64,000 nt of DNA from contig CAYTCI010000011.1 in assembly GCA_964436305.1 (NCBI GenBank), positions 1 to 64,000 on the forward strand, given 5' to 3'. The position numbers and the translations under genes are program-made. Below the pieces are notes generated by a model. The model saw nothing but the letters and a program-made list of their open reading frames with translations. It made no database searches and was not told the origin of the DNA. Source of the DNA: JAKPUX01 sp964436305. Lineage in GTDB: Bacteria; Zhuqueibacterota; Zhuqueibacteria; Residuimicrobiales; Residuimicrobiaceae. Positions 51,686 to 60,328 of the stretch are shown piece after piece; the stretch's first letter is position 1, and each line of letters begins with the position of its first letter.

Positions 51686-53464
51686 ATGAAATCTTGCCGG
51701 GCGACGGCCCTCTGGGCTTTGATGATCATGGCAGCAATGGTTTCGCCGGGGCTGGCGCAGGTTGTGGATGACTTCAACCGCACCAGCCTGGGAACGAACT
51801 GGACTGCCGACACCGAATACAAGATTGTAAGCAATACCCTGGACAACTCCGCTACGGCGACCGGCTGGACCTATCTGGCGGTCTACAACGCGGTGAGCAA
51901 TCCCTATCAGGTGCAGTTCACCTGGGCCTCCACAGCCGATGCCAGCGGCATCAACGCCGGCGGTTTTGCCATGCTCCTGAGTGCGGCCTCGACCACCGCC
52001 AACGGCATGATGATCTTCCGTCGCGACACCAACCTGGAGATCAATCCCATCGTCAATGGCAATGTCGATCGCACCGTGGTGGTGGCCTCGGCAGCGGCAA
52101 GCCAGGCCGCGCCGACCAAGGGCAGCATTGTCAAGATCGTTCTGCGCACGGATGCGACCAAGGCCTATTTTGACTATTATGTCAACGGCACCCTCGATGG
52201 CACGCTGAGCTACCTGCGCGCCAGTTATGCCGCCATCCCCGCCACCTATTATGCCGGGGTCTGCCTCTATGGCAACATGAACAACAACATCGATGATTTC
52301 ACCGTCTGGGGACAGGGACTCACCGTCACCTCTCCCAACGGCGGCGAATCATGGCTCGCCGGCTCCTCCCACGCGATTACCTGGACCGCGAGCGGCTTCA
52401 GCAGTAATGTCGCTCTTGATTACTCCCTGGATGCCGGATCGACCTGGACGGCAATCACTGCCTCCACGGCCAACACCGGCTCCTATTCCTGGACCCTGCC
52501 CGGCACCACATCGACCACCGCCCGGGTGCGCGTCCGCGATGCCACCGACAGCAATCCGCTGGATGCCAGCGATGCCAATTTTGCGATCACCCCGCAGACC
52601 GAATCGCTGACCGTGCTCTCGCCCAACGGCGGGGAAAACTGGGAGGTCAATGCCGCGCGCACCATCACCTGGAGCTCCACCGGCTCCATCACCAATGTGC
52701 GCCTCTTTTACAGTCCCGACAACGGCGCCAACTGGAGCATGATCATCGCGAGCACGCCCAACGACGGCTCCTATACCTGGACCACCCCGGGCGTGACCAC
52801 GACCCGCGGCCTCATCCGCATCACCGACGCGCTGGACGGCTTGCCGGTCGACGAGAGCAATGCCTCCTTTTCCATTCTGACCCTGGCGACCCTTTACGTC
52901 AAGGACACCAGCGGTCAGCCGGGCTCGACCGGCAATCTGGTCACGGTCTGTCTCGACAACATCACCCCCCTCCGCGGGCTTTCGTTCAAGCTGATGGATT
53001 CGCCGGCTTTTCTGACGGCGATGAATGTCCTGCCGCTGGGGCGCGCCTCCGAATTTACCATCCATAAAGTGGACAACGGCGCCTCGGTGACGATCATGCT
53101 GGTGAGCCTGGCCGCCAGCTCGATCGCAACGGGCAGCGGTCCCATTTGCCAGATCTCCTATGATGTTTCGGGTTCGGCCCCGCTCGGGGAATTCTCGAGC
53201 CTCGATTTTTCCAGCGTGGTGGTGAGTGACGACAGCAGCCGCACGGTGCTGCCGGATCTGCTCCCGGGCAAATTCTGGTTCGTCAAGATGGGCGACCTTG
53301 ACAATGGTGGCACGGTGGATCTGCTCGACATCAACCGCGCAGCCGATATCGTCCTCGGCAGACCTCCGGCCATCACCGAAAACGAGATGATGGGCGGCGA
53401 CCTCGATCACGACGGCGACGTCGATCTCTATGATTTTCTGACCATTTGGGAACTCGTCTACTAA
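51686..53464 (+). CDS. exported multidomain protein: LamG-like, two KNH/Ig-like, cohesin-like, dockerin
   Basis: 592 residues. Signal peptide (1-24), a concanavalin/LamG-like domain (VDDFNRTSLGTNW to DDFTVWGQG, about 27-210), two repeats of the SPNGGE(S/N)W ... ITW ... SYSWTLPGT type that match the Kre9/KNH or Ser-Thr-rich membrane-anchor domain (about 211-400), a cohesin-like domain (GSTGNLVTVCLDNITPLRGLS, about 412-530) and a dockerin with loops DLDNGGTVDLLD and DLDHDGDVDLYD at the very C-terminus. No FlgD-Ig domain. Paralogue of the next gene. Confidence 0.75.
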   Translation: MKSCRATALWALMIMAAMVSPGLAQVVDDFNRTSLGTNWTADTEYKIVSNTLDNSATATGWTYLAVYNAVSNPYQVQFTWASTADASGINAGGFAMLLSAASTTANGMMIFRRDTNLEINPIVNGNVDRTVVVASAAASQAAPTKGSIVKIVLRTDATKAYFDYYVNGTLDGTLSYLRASYAAIPATYYAGVCLYGNMNNNIDDFTVWGQGLTVTSPNGGESWLAGSSHAITWTASGFSSNVALDYSLDAGSTWTAITASTANTGSYSWTLPGTTSTTARVRVRDATDSNPLDASDANFAITPQTESLTVLSPNGGENWEVNAARTITWSSTGSITNVRLFYSPDNGANWSMIIASTPNDGSYTWTTPGVTTTRGLIRITDALDGLPVDESNASFSILTLATLYVKDTSGQPGSTGNLVTVCLDNITPLRGLSFKLMDSPAFLTAMNVLPLGRASEFTIHKVDNGASVTIMLVSLAASSIATGSGPICQISYDVSGSAPLGEFSSLDFSSVVVSDDSSRTVLPDLLPGKFWFVKMGDLDNGGTVDLLDINRAADIVLGRPPAITENEMMGGDLDHDGDVDLYDFLTIWELVY

Positions 53465-53536
53465 GCACTGGGGAGGGTAATGCGCGCCATTGCCCTCCTT
53501 CGCCTGATGCGCATGTATTCGAATGTGGGAATGATT

Positions 53537-55621
53537 ATGAAAAGATGGCATCTCCTGATGATGGCGGCTGTGCTCTGCACCCTTTCCCCGGTCCTGGCAC
53601 AGACCACCTACACCGACAATTTTAACCGGGCTTCACTGGGACCCGACTGGCTCGTCGACGCGACCTGGTACCAGATCGTCTCGGGCACCCTGGACAACAC
53701 CCTCACGGTCGCCAGCTGGGACTTTTACGCCGTCTATCTGGCCCTCTACAACCCGACCGAGATTTCATGGACCTGGGCGGCCGGCAGCGACCTCGAGGGT
53801 GCCAATTCGGGCGGCCCGATCCTGCGCTATGACCTGACCTCGAAAAGCGGTTATTTCATCCTGCGCCGCTACGGTGACCTGACCCTGCATCCGATCATCA
53901 ACGGGATCATCCAGCGCAACGCGACCACCATCGCCAGCGTCTCTCCTGCCCAGGCCTATCCCAAGGCGGGCGATGTGATGAAGGTGGTCCTCACCACCGA
54001 TGCCAGCGGCCACCATTTCAAACTCTATATCAACAACAAGCTCGACGGCACCCTGAACGATCCCGCCAAGCTCTATGGCAACGGCACCACGCTCTACGGC
54101 GGCATCGCCCTCTACGGCCAGCGCAACAACAATATCGACGATTTCACCGTCAAGGGGACAGCTCCGGCCACACCGACCGCGACCATCGCGGTCACCTCCC
54201 CCAACGGCGGCGAGGTCTGGTACACCGGCTCCAGCAAGTCGATCACCTGGAATTCGACCAATCTGACCAACGACGTCAAGATCGAGCTTTCGACCAATGG
54301 CGGCAGCTCCTACACGACCCTGGCGACGGTGGCCAACAGCGGATCCTACTCCTGGACGCTGCCCGGTACGACCTCGACCACTTGCCGTATCCGCGTCTCG
54401 GATGCCACCGACAGCGCCCCCCTGGATATCAGCGATGCCAATTTCACCATCGCCAACCCCCCGGATTTCATCACGGTGACGGCGCCCAACGGCGGCGAGG
54501 ACCTCTACTCCGGAACGACCTATGCCATCCACTGGACCTCGACCTTCACTGGCGGCAATGTCAAGATCGAGTATTCCACCAACGGCGGCAGTACCTTCAC
54601 GATGGTCACTGCTTCGACCGCCAATTCCGGCACCTTTAACTGGAGCGTGCCGGCGGTGAATGCCTCCACTTGCCGCATCCGCATCTCCGAAGCCACCACC
54701 GGCGTGCCGACCGATATGAGCGATACCAATTTCACGCTGCACATTACCCCGCCCGACCTGGCGATCGTTCGCCCGAACGGCGGCGACACCTGGCTTTTTG
54801 GGGCCGCCCAGGAGATCCAGTGGACCGGTCCGGATTCCACCACCATGCCCTCTGTTAACCTCTATTACTCGATCGACAACGGGACCAACTGGGAGAGCAT
54901 CGTCGCCAACACCCCCAATGACGGCGCCTATGTCTGGACGGTGCCGAACAAACTGACGACCCAGGCATTGATCCGGGTCGAGGATTATTCCGACCCGACC
55001 AAGCTGGATCAGAGCAATGCGGTCTTCACCATTACCTCGCTGGTACTGCTGCAGATCAAGGACAGCAGCGGCCAGCCGGGCTCCACCGGCAACAAGGTGG
55101 CGATCCAGCTCAACAATCAGACCAACATTCGCGGCCTCTCCTTCCGGGTCAGCGATTCGCCGAATGCGCTCACGGCCATGACCGTGACGCCGGCCGGCCG
55201 CGCTCTCAACTTTTCGGTCACCAAGGTGGATAACGGCACCAATGTCATCATCTACCTGGTTTCGATGGCCGGCAGCCTGATCACGATCGGCAGTGGTCCG
55301 ATCGCGACCATCAGTTATGATGTCTCCGGTTCCGCTCCGGTAGGCGACTATGCCGATCTCGTTCTCTCGGATGTGACTGTGGCCGATGCCAACAGTCTGC
55401 CGGTGGAACCGGCGCTGCTCGACGGCAAGTTCTACTTTGTCGTCAAGGGGGATGTCAATCAGGACGGAAGCGTCACCAGCCTGGACCTCGACCGCGCCGT
55501 TCAGCTGTTGCTTAAAACCGGCGATCCGATGACGCCCGGTGAACTGCTCAGCGGCGACATGGATGCCGACGGCGATTTCGATCTCTACGATTTCATGAAT
55601 ATCTGGGAAGTGATCTACTGA
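53537..55621 (+). CDS. exported multidomain protein: LamG-like, three KNH/Ig-like, cohesin-like, dockerin
   Basis: 694 residues from ATG 53537, which begins a good signal peptide (KRWHLLMMAAVLCTLSPVLA); the frame also opens at 53480 without benefit. The domain order repeats that of the preceding gene with one extra KNH-like repeat (three starting with PNGGE or PNGGD), then a cohesin-like domain (GSTGNKVAIQLNNQTNIRGLS) and a C-terminal dockerin with loops DVNQDGSVTSLD and DMDADGDFDLYD. Long stretches are near-identical to 51686-53464, pointing to tandem duplication. Confidence 0.75.
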   Translation: MKRWHLLMMAAVLCTLSPVLAQTTYTDNFNRASLGPDWLVDATWYQIVSGTLDNTLTVASWDFYAVYLALYNPTEISWTWAAGSDLEGANSGGPILRYDLTSKSGYFILRRYGDLTLHPIINGIIQRNATTIASVSPAQAYPKAGDVMKVVLTTDASGHHFKLYINNKLDGTLNDPAKLYGNGTTLYGGIALYGQRNNNIDDFTVKGTAPATPTATIAVTSPNGGEVWYTGSSKSITWNSTNLTNDVKIELSTNGGSSYTTLATVANSGSYSWTLPGTTSTTCRIRVSDATDSAPLDISDANFTIANPPDFITVTAPNGGEDLYSGTTYAIHWTSTFTGGNVKIEYSTNGGSTFTMVTASTANSGTFNWSVPAVNASTCRIRISEATTGVPTDMSDTNFTLHITPPDLAIVRPNGGDTWLFGAAQEIQWTGPDSTTMPSVNLYYSIDNGTNWESIVANTPNDGAYVWTVPNKLTTQALIRVEDYSDPTKLDQSNAVFTITSLVLLQIKDSSGQPGSTGNKVAIQLNNQTNIRGLSFRVSDSPNALTAMTVTPAGRALNFSVTKVDNGTNVIIYLVSMAGSLITIGSGPIATISYDVSGSAPVGDYADLVLSDVTVADANSLPVEPALLDGKFYFVVKGDVNQDGSVTSLDLDRAVQLLLKTGDPMTPGELLSGDMDADGDFDLYDFMNIWEVIY

Positions 55622-55661
55622 TCGCCCGGTGCGATCGGATCCGCGAAGTAAAGGAACGGGA

Positions 55662-56453
55662 ATGAACGCAGGAAGGAGACTGGGGGCGCTACTGCTGCTG
55701 CTCCTCGCGCCGCTCACCTATGGGGCGGAAGCGGTGCTGCAGCTGGGCACGGGCAGCGGCAAGGTCGGCACGCAACACAACGTGGTCCAGGTTACCATGG
55801 CCAACGACACCACGGTGATCGCGCTGCAGATGGAGATCGCGGATGTGCCCGATTTTATCCGCCCGGATTCAGTCTGGACGACCGAGCGCTCCAGTGGTTT
55901 CACGGTGGCCTGGAAAGAGGATTCGCTGAGCATCCTGCACATTCTGGTGCTCAGCATGGATGCCAGCTCCTCCATCCCTCGCGGCAGCGGCGCGGTGCTC
56001 AACATCAGCTACACCGTACAGCCGGGCGCGGAGCAGTTCAAGGACCTTGCCCTGGTTTTTTTCACCGCTCCCAAGGTGGTAGCCCCTGGCTCGGTCAAGA
56101 TCCCGGCGGTCGGGTTGGCTGGCAAATTCATGGTCGGCAATACCGCGGTTGAGGAGCATGGCGGTCAGCAGCCGGGGCGTTTCGCCCTGGCGCAAAATTT
56201 CCCCAATCCCTTCAATCCCGAGACCCGGGTCACTTTCGAGCTGCCGGAGCGGCAGCAGGCCCGGCTCGAGATCTTTAATCTCCTGGGGCAGCGGATCCGG
56301 ACCCTGGTGCAGGGCGAGCTGGCGGGCGGCGTGCATGCGGCGACGTGGGATGGTTTGACGGAGCGGGGGGAGGCTGCAGCCGGCGGGGTCTATCTGTACC
56401 GCCTGCAGGCTGGTCCCTATCATGAGTGCAAACGGATGGTCCTGATGCGCTGA
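55662..56453 (+). CDS. exported cohesin-like protein with FlgD-Ig C-terminal domain
   Basis: 263 residues. Signal peptide (5-21), one cohesin-like beta domain (VGTQHNVVQVTMANDTTVIALQ, about 30-150) and a FlgD-Ig/Por-type C-terminus (FALAQNFPNPFNPETRVTFEL to GGVYLYRLQAGPY). ATG with AAGGAAC upstream. No dockerin. It may be the surface-held cohesin partner for the dockerin ends of the two preceding proteins (inference from domains). Confidence 0.78.
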   Translation: MNAGRRLGALLLLLLAPLTYGAEAVLQLGTGSGKVGTQHNVVQVTMANDTTVIALQMEIADVPDFIRPDSVWTTERSSGFTVAWKEDSLSILHILVLSMDASSSIPRGSGAVLNISYTVQPGAEQFKDLALVFFTAPKVVAPGSVKIPAVGLAGKFMVGNTAVEEHGGQQPGRFALAQNFPNPFNPETRVTFELPERQQARLEIFNLLGQRIRTLVQGELAGGVHAATWDGLTERGEAAAGGVYLYRLQAGPYHECKRMVLMR

Positions 56454-56524
56454 GCGGCTCTTGAATGGGCGCGTTCACGGGTTTCTTCACGGGTTGACGG
56501 CGTGAGGGAACGCGCCGCTTACCT

Positions 56525-56555
56525 GGCCGCGGGAGTATTCCCGCGGCCTTTTTTT
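56525..56555 (+). terminator. intrinsic terminator after the exported-protein cluster
   Basis: Perfect 10-bp stem GGCCGCGGGA/TCCCGCGGCC (56525-56534 with 56539-56548), four-base loop, seven T. Confidence 0.93.
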
Positions 56556-56563
56556 GTGGTCAC

Positions 56564-57124
56564 TCATTTTCTCTTGAGGATGGTCACCCAGCTGCTACTG
56601 CTGCCCAGGTTGGGGCGGTAGAGGCGGCTGACCTGGCTGGCCTGTTCGGTGACATAAAAGGCCTCGGGGGAGACCTTTTTTACCAGGGTGAGCACATCCT
56701 CCAGCTCCTTGCGCGGGAAGACCACGACCAGCATGCTGACGACGCCGTTGAGTCCTTCACCAAGAAAGGTGGTTACAGCATATCCCGCCGCGCGCAGGAT
56801 CTCGGCGATCTGGGCACCGTGCTCCGCACTGATCACCCGCAGCACCGTATTTCCGAAGGCGATACGCCGCTCCAGCAGAATTCCGACGACGTTGCCGGTG
56901 GAAAAGCCGAGGGCATAAAAGATGATCAGCGCCGGCTCGCGGGCGACCTCCTGCAGAACCTTGGCGACCACCAGCAGCCAGACGCTGACTTCGACGAAGC
57001 CCAGGGCGAAAGCGATCCTGGTGCGGCCGTGGACGATACTGATGGTGCGGACCGTGCCCAGGGTCACGTCGGTGACGCGGGCGAAAAAGACGATCAGACC
57101 GGTGAGAAAAGTGGTCCAGTCCAC
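56564..57124 (-). CDS. UPF0316 (DUF2179/DUF5698) membrane protein
   Basis: 186 residues: three N-terminal membrane helices (ARVTDVTLGTVRTISIVHGR near residue 15 is the family signature) and a soluble DUF2179 domain with EHGAQIAEILRAAGYAVTTF and FPRKELEDVLTLVKKVSPEAF. Start is GTG at 57124 with AAAGGA about eight bases upstream. Function of the family is unknown. A small inverted repeat and the terminator of the plus-strand cluster lie beyond its stop. Confidence 0.85.
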   Translation of the reverse strand: MDWTTFLTGLIVFFARVTDVTLGTVRTISIVHGRTRIAFALGFVEVSVWLLVVAKVLQEVAREPALIIFYALGFSTGNVVGILLERRIAFGNTVLRVISAEHGAQIAEILRAAGYAVTTFLGEGLNGVVSMLVVVFPRKELEDVLTLVKKVSPEAFYVTEQASQVSRLYRPNLGSSSSWVTILKRK

Positions 57125-57208
57125 GTGCAGGAATCCTTTCGTTGCCCTCGGCAGCAGAGCGGGCGGAGGGCCGCCGCACCGGTTCTGCGCCGTAAGGAGG
57201 GTGAGGCG

Positions 57209-58825
57209 CTACTTCTTCGGCCAGGGAATCTCTTTATACCGCTCGCCGGTCTCCTTGACGATCGTGCGATACCAGGCTTCCGGGTAGAGGGGATGCTGTA
57301 CGCCGCCGTGTTCATCGCGCAGGTTACCGTCGAGAAATTTCCAGATCAGGAATTCGCCGAGCTTTTTCCAGCGGGCCACAGTCTCATCCCCTGAACGGCA
57401 GGAAAAGTCGGTCAGATAATCCCGCGCCTGCCGGGGCGAGCTTTTGTAGAGGGCCAGGGCGGCCGCATCGATCTGCGGGACGGCGGCCATGTATTGCCCC
57501 TCGAGTTCGCGCTGAACCCGCTGCACCTCGACGATCATGTCGCTGTAACGGGAGTAGGTATAGTTGGCGACAAAATTGAAGACCCAGAAAGCCGAGTTCC
57601 AGGAGAATTCGGCAAAGGAACCGGCGCCGGCGCCATAGTTGGCCGGGACGCGGTTGATGCCGCAGTACATCGGCACATAGACGGTGCAATAGGTGTCGTC
57701 GACGCCGAACCAGAGGATGCCGCCAATGGGGTCGGGCAAGCTGGCGCGGGACTGGGCGACGAAGGAGAAGCCGGTCTGCTGGGTCGAGATGGCGCGTTCA
57801 TGTAAGTATTTGGTACTGTCGACCTGCCATTCCATCGGCCGCCAGCGGTAGGGGAGTTTGTAGGGTCCGGCGCCAACGTCAAGGGTCATGTCGAGCGGCG
57901 TGCCCTCGTAATGGTCGCGCATCAACTCCATCACATCGCGCACACTCAGCTTTTTGTCCGGCTTGATCCAGAGCGGCAGGGGCTGGCTGCCCGGCACGCC
58001 GCAGGCATAGTCGCTGGGGAGGTTGAGCGAAGGGGCGGCACGGCGGAAACCGCTCCAGACGCGGGCTTCGCAAAAGCGCTGGGTGCCGAAATCGAGCGGG
58101 GCGTAGGCTTCGGCAAAGCTGAACTCCTGATCCTTTCCGGAGAAGAAGCCCCTGGTGCGGGCAAAGCTGATGACATCGCGGGCGTATAGGCAATTTTGCG
58201 GATCATTGAGGGGGAACTGGCGGATGCGCGCCTGGTTGGCGTGGCCGCAGATATAGCCATCGGGGACGCGCCGCGCGACCCAGAGGGCGCCGGTGTTGCC
58301 TTCGCCCTTGCCGATCATCTCCATGATCCAGACCTCGCGCGGGTCGGAGATGGAGAAAGATTCGCCCTCGCTGCAATAGCCATATTCCTCGGCCAGGCTG
58401 GTCATCACCATGATCGCCTCGCGGGCAGTCCTGGCGCGCTGCAGGGCGAGATACATCAGGCTGCCGTAATCGACATGGCCCTTGGGATCATGCAGCTCGC
58501 CGCGGCCCCCAAAGGTGGTCTCGCCGATGGCGAGCTGGTGCTCGTTCATATTGCCGACGACGGCATAGGTTTCGGCCACCTGTTTGATCTCGCCAAGATA
58601 GGTGCCGCTGTCCCAGTCGTAAACGGGTATGAGGGTCCCGGCGATATGTTTGCCGGCGGGCAGGTAGAGCAGCTCGCCATAGAGGGTGTGGGAATCGGCT
58701 GAATAGGTGATCATGGTCGAGCTGTCGGCCGCCGCGCCACGGGTGACGAGGAAATTGGTGCAGGCCGTCGCGGTCGCGACGTGCAGCGCCAGAACGCTGC
58801 CAAGCAGGAGCAGGAAACGGTTCAT
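57209..58825 (-). CDS. exported C69-family dipeptidase
   Basis: 538 residues. Signal peptide (1-21) ending TATA just before Cys22, which becomes the N-terminal nucleophile of this Ntn-hydrolase family (PepD, C69): CTNFLVTRGAAADSSTMITY. Other hallmarks are MNEHQLAIGETTFGGR near residue 93, ALQRARTAREAI near residue 128 and GWWFGVDD-like ILWFGVDDTYCTVYVPMYCG near residue 374. GGAGG precedes the ATG. A frame open to 59458 is antisense-type extension through the aminotransferase gene and is rejected. Confidence 0.92.
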   Translation of the reverse strand: MNRFLLLLGSVLALHVATATACTNFLVTRGAAADSSTMITYSADSHTLYGELLYLPAGKHIAGTLIPVYDWDSGTYLGEIKQVAETYAVVGNMNEHQLAIGETTFGGRGELHDPKGHVDYGSLMYLALQRARTAREAIMVMTSLAEEYGYCSEGESFSISDPREVWIMEMIGKGEGNTGALWVARRVPDGYICGHANQARIRQFPLNDPQNCLYARDVISFARTRGFFSGKDQEFSFAEAYAPLDFGTQRFCEARVWSGFRRAAPSLNLPSDYACGVPGSQPLPLWIKPDKKLSVRDVMELMRDHYEGTPLDMTLDVGAGPYKLPYRWRPMEWQVDSTKYLHERAISTQQTGFSFVAQSRASLPDPIGGILWFGVDDTYCTVYVPMYCGINRVPANYGAGAGSFAEFSWNSAFWVFNFVANYTYSRYSDMIVEVQRVQRELEGQYMAAVPQIDAAALALYKSSPRQARDYLTDFSCRSGDETVARWKKLGEFLIWKFLDGNLRDEHGGVQHPLYPEAWYRTIVKETGERYKEIPWPKK

Positions 58826-58883
58826 CAAACCTCCGGTCCAGGTAAAGGGGTATTCTTGGGGATGGGTAGAGAGAGATGCACGA

Positions 58884-60068
58884 TTAGAAACCTTCCTTGA
58901 TGGTGTCGCCAATGATCTGGATGCCACGCTGGATCTCCGATTCGGTCGACATGGTATAGTTGAGGCGCATGGTTTCCAGGCCATCGTCGTCGCAGGGGAA
59001 GAAGAATTTGCCGGGAACGAAAGCGGCCTTGCGTTCGATGCACTTCCAGTAAAGTTTTTCGGTATCGGTACCCCGGGGGCCTTCGGCCCAGATGAACATG
59101 CCGCCCTCCGGCCGGGAATAGTGCCACTCTTTGGGAAAGCAGCGGTCCATGGCGGCGAGCATCGCCTCCTGTTTGGGCTTGTAGAGGCTGATGATCTTGG
59201 GGATCTGCTGATCGAGGTAGCCCCCGAGGAGGTACTCGGTCGCCATCGCCTGATTGAGGGTGCTGGTATTGAGATCGACCCCCTGTTTGGCGAGTACCAG
59301 CCAGCGGCGCACCGGTTCGGGCGCGACGCAGACACCGAGGCGCAGCCCCGGCGCGAAGACCTTGGAGAGGGTGGTTGTATAGACGGTCCGCTCGGGGATG
59401 AGGGAGTGGAGGGTTGGCAGGGCTTCGCCGCGATAGCGGAGATCGCTATAAGGGTCATCCTCGCAGAGCAGGACGTCGTATTTGCGGATCAGATCGGCGA
59501 TCTGGTGGCGCCGGGCCAGGCCGAGGCAGCGGCCGGTGGGGTTCTGGAAGGTCGGCACCAGGTAGACCAGCTTGACCGGCTGGGTGGCGAGGATCTTTTC
59601 CAGGGCCTCTGGAAGAATGCCCTCGTCATCCATGGCCGCACAGAGGTAGTGCGGGCCGTAGGGATTGAAGGCGGAGAGGGCGCCGAGATAGGTGGGGGCC
59701 TCGACGGCGACGATATCGCCGGGGGTGATCAGCACCTTGCCGAGGGCGTCCAGGAGTCCCTGCGAGCCGCTGGTGATGCAGATGCCGGCGGTGGTGGTCT
59801 CGATACCTTTCTTGGCCAGGTAGGGAACCAGGGCTTCGCGCAGGGGGATGAATCCTTCGGTCATGTCATACTGCAGAGCGCGGGTACCATATTTATCCAG
59901 GACCTGGTCGGCCAGCATGCGGATGACCTCAAAGGGATAGCTCTCCGGTGCCGGATACCCGCCGGCGAGGGAGATCATCCCGGGCTGACCGACGACCTTG
60001 AGGATTTCGCGAATGATATTGGCGCCCATATTCCGGGTTCTATCGGCAAACAGCGTTTCATAGTTCAT
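58884..60068 (-). CDS. PLP-dependent aminotransferase (LysN/2-aminoadipate type)
   Basis: 394 residues of the aminotransferase class I/II fold. ISLAGGYPAPESYPFE near residue 32, TSGSQGLLDALGKVL near residue 99, PTFQNPTGRCL near residue 171, and PLP lysine in TTLSKVFAPGLRLG near residue 229. Resembles 2-aminoadipate or branched-chain/aromatic aminotransferases close to the MocR catalytic domain; the exact amino acid is unknown. AGGAGA precedes the ATG. The dipeptidase gene follows 58 bases downstream and may be cotranscribed, which would suit peptide and amino-acid use. Confidence 0.88.
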   Translation of the reverse strand: MNYETLFADRTRNMGANIIREILKVVGQPGMISLAGGYPAPESYPFEVIRMLADQVLDKYGTRALQYDMTEGFIPLREALVPYLAKKGIETTTAGICITSGSQGLLDALGKVLITPGDIVAVEAPTYLGALSAFNPYGPHYLCAAMDDEGILPEALEKILATQPVKLVYLVPTFQNPTGRCLGLARRHQIADLIRKYDVLLCEDDPYSDLRYRGEALPTLHSLIPERTVYTTTLSKVFAPGLRLGVCVAPEPVRRWLVLAKQGVDLNTSTLNQAMATEYLLGGYLDQQIPKIISLYKPKQEAMLAAMDRCFPKEWHYSRPEGGMFIWAEGPRGTDTEKLYWKCIERKAAFVPGKFFFPCDDDGLETMRLNYTMSTESEIQRGIQIIGDTIKEGF

Positions 60069-60328
60069 GACGGGATCTCCTCATCCAATGATGGACAGTA
60101 TGAAAAACCGGCAGCAGGAATAAATTGTAACAGGGAGGGAAAGGGCAGCAGGAGGTACAGGATCGACTCAAGGAAAAAACGCGGCATGACGCGGGTCCTT
60201 ATATTGGCCTTTGAACATAGGGAAAAAATCGCTGATTATCAAGCAAAAACGGCGGCGGCTCAGGCGCCGTCGGGATTAGTTCTTTGTTTGCTGCTCCATT
60301 TTTACTACATTATGCCGATTCGATCCGG
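60069..60328. other. divergent intergenic region between aminotransferase and pbpC
   Basis: 260 bases, A+T-richer than its flanks. A possible plus-strand promoter is TTGTTT (60284-60289) with TACATT (60306-60311) at 16 bases. A GC-rich inverted repeat lies near 60250-60272. No gene seen. Confidence 0.3.

Noticed and set aside
56468..56516. Inverted repeat GGCGCGTTC/GAACGCGCC with two TTCACGGGTT direct repeats between the arms
   Set aside because: Short, lies just before a clear terminator, with no sign of an attachment site or mobile element.
58826..59458. Extension of the C69 dipeptidase frame to 749 codons
   Set aside because: The signal peptide and the nucleophile Cys22 fix the start at 58825; the extension overlaps the aminotransferase gene in another frame.
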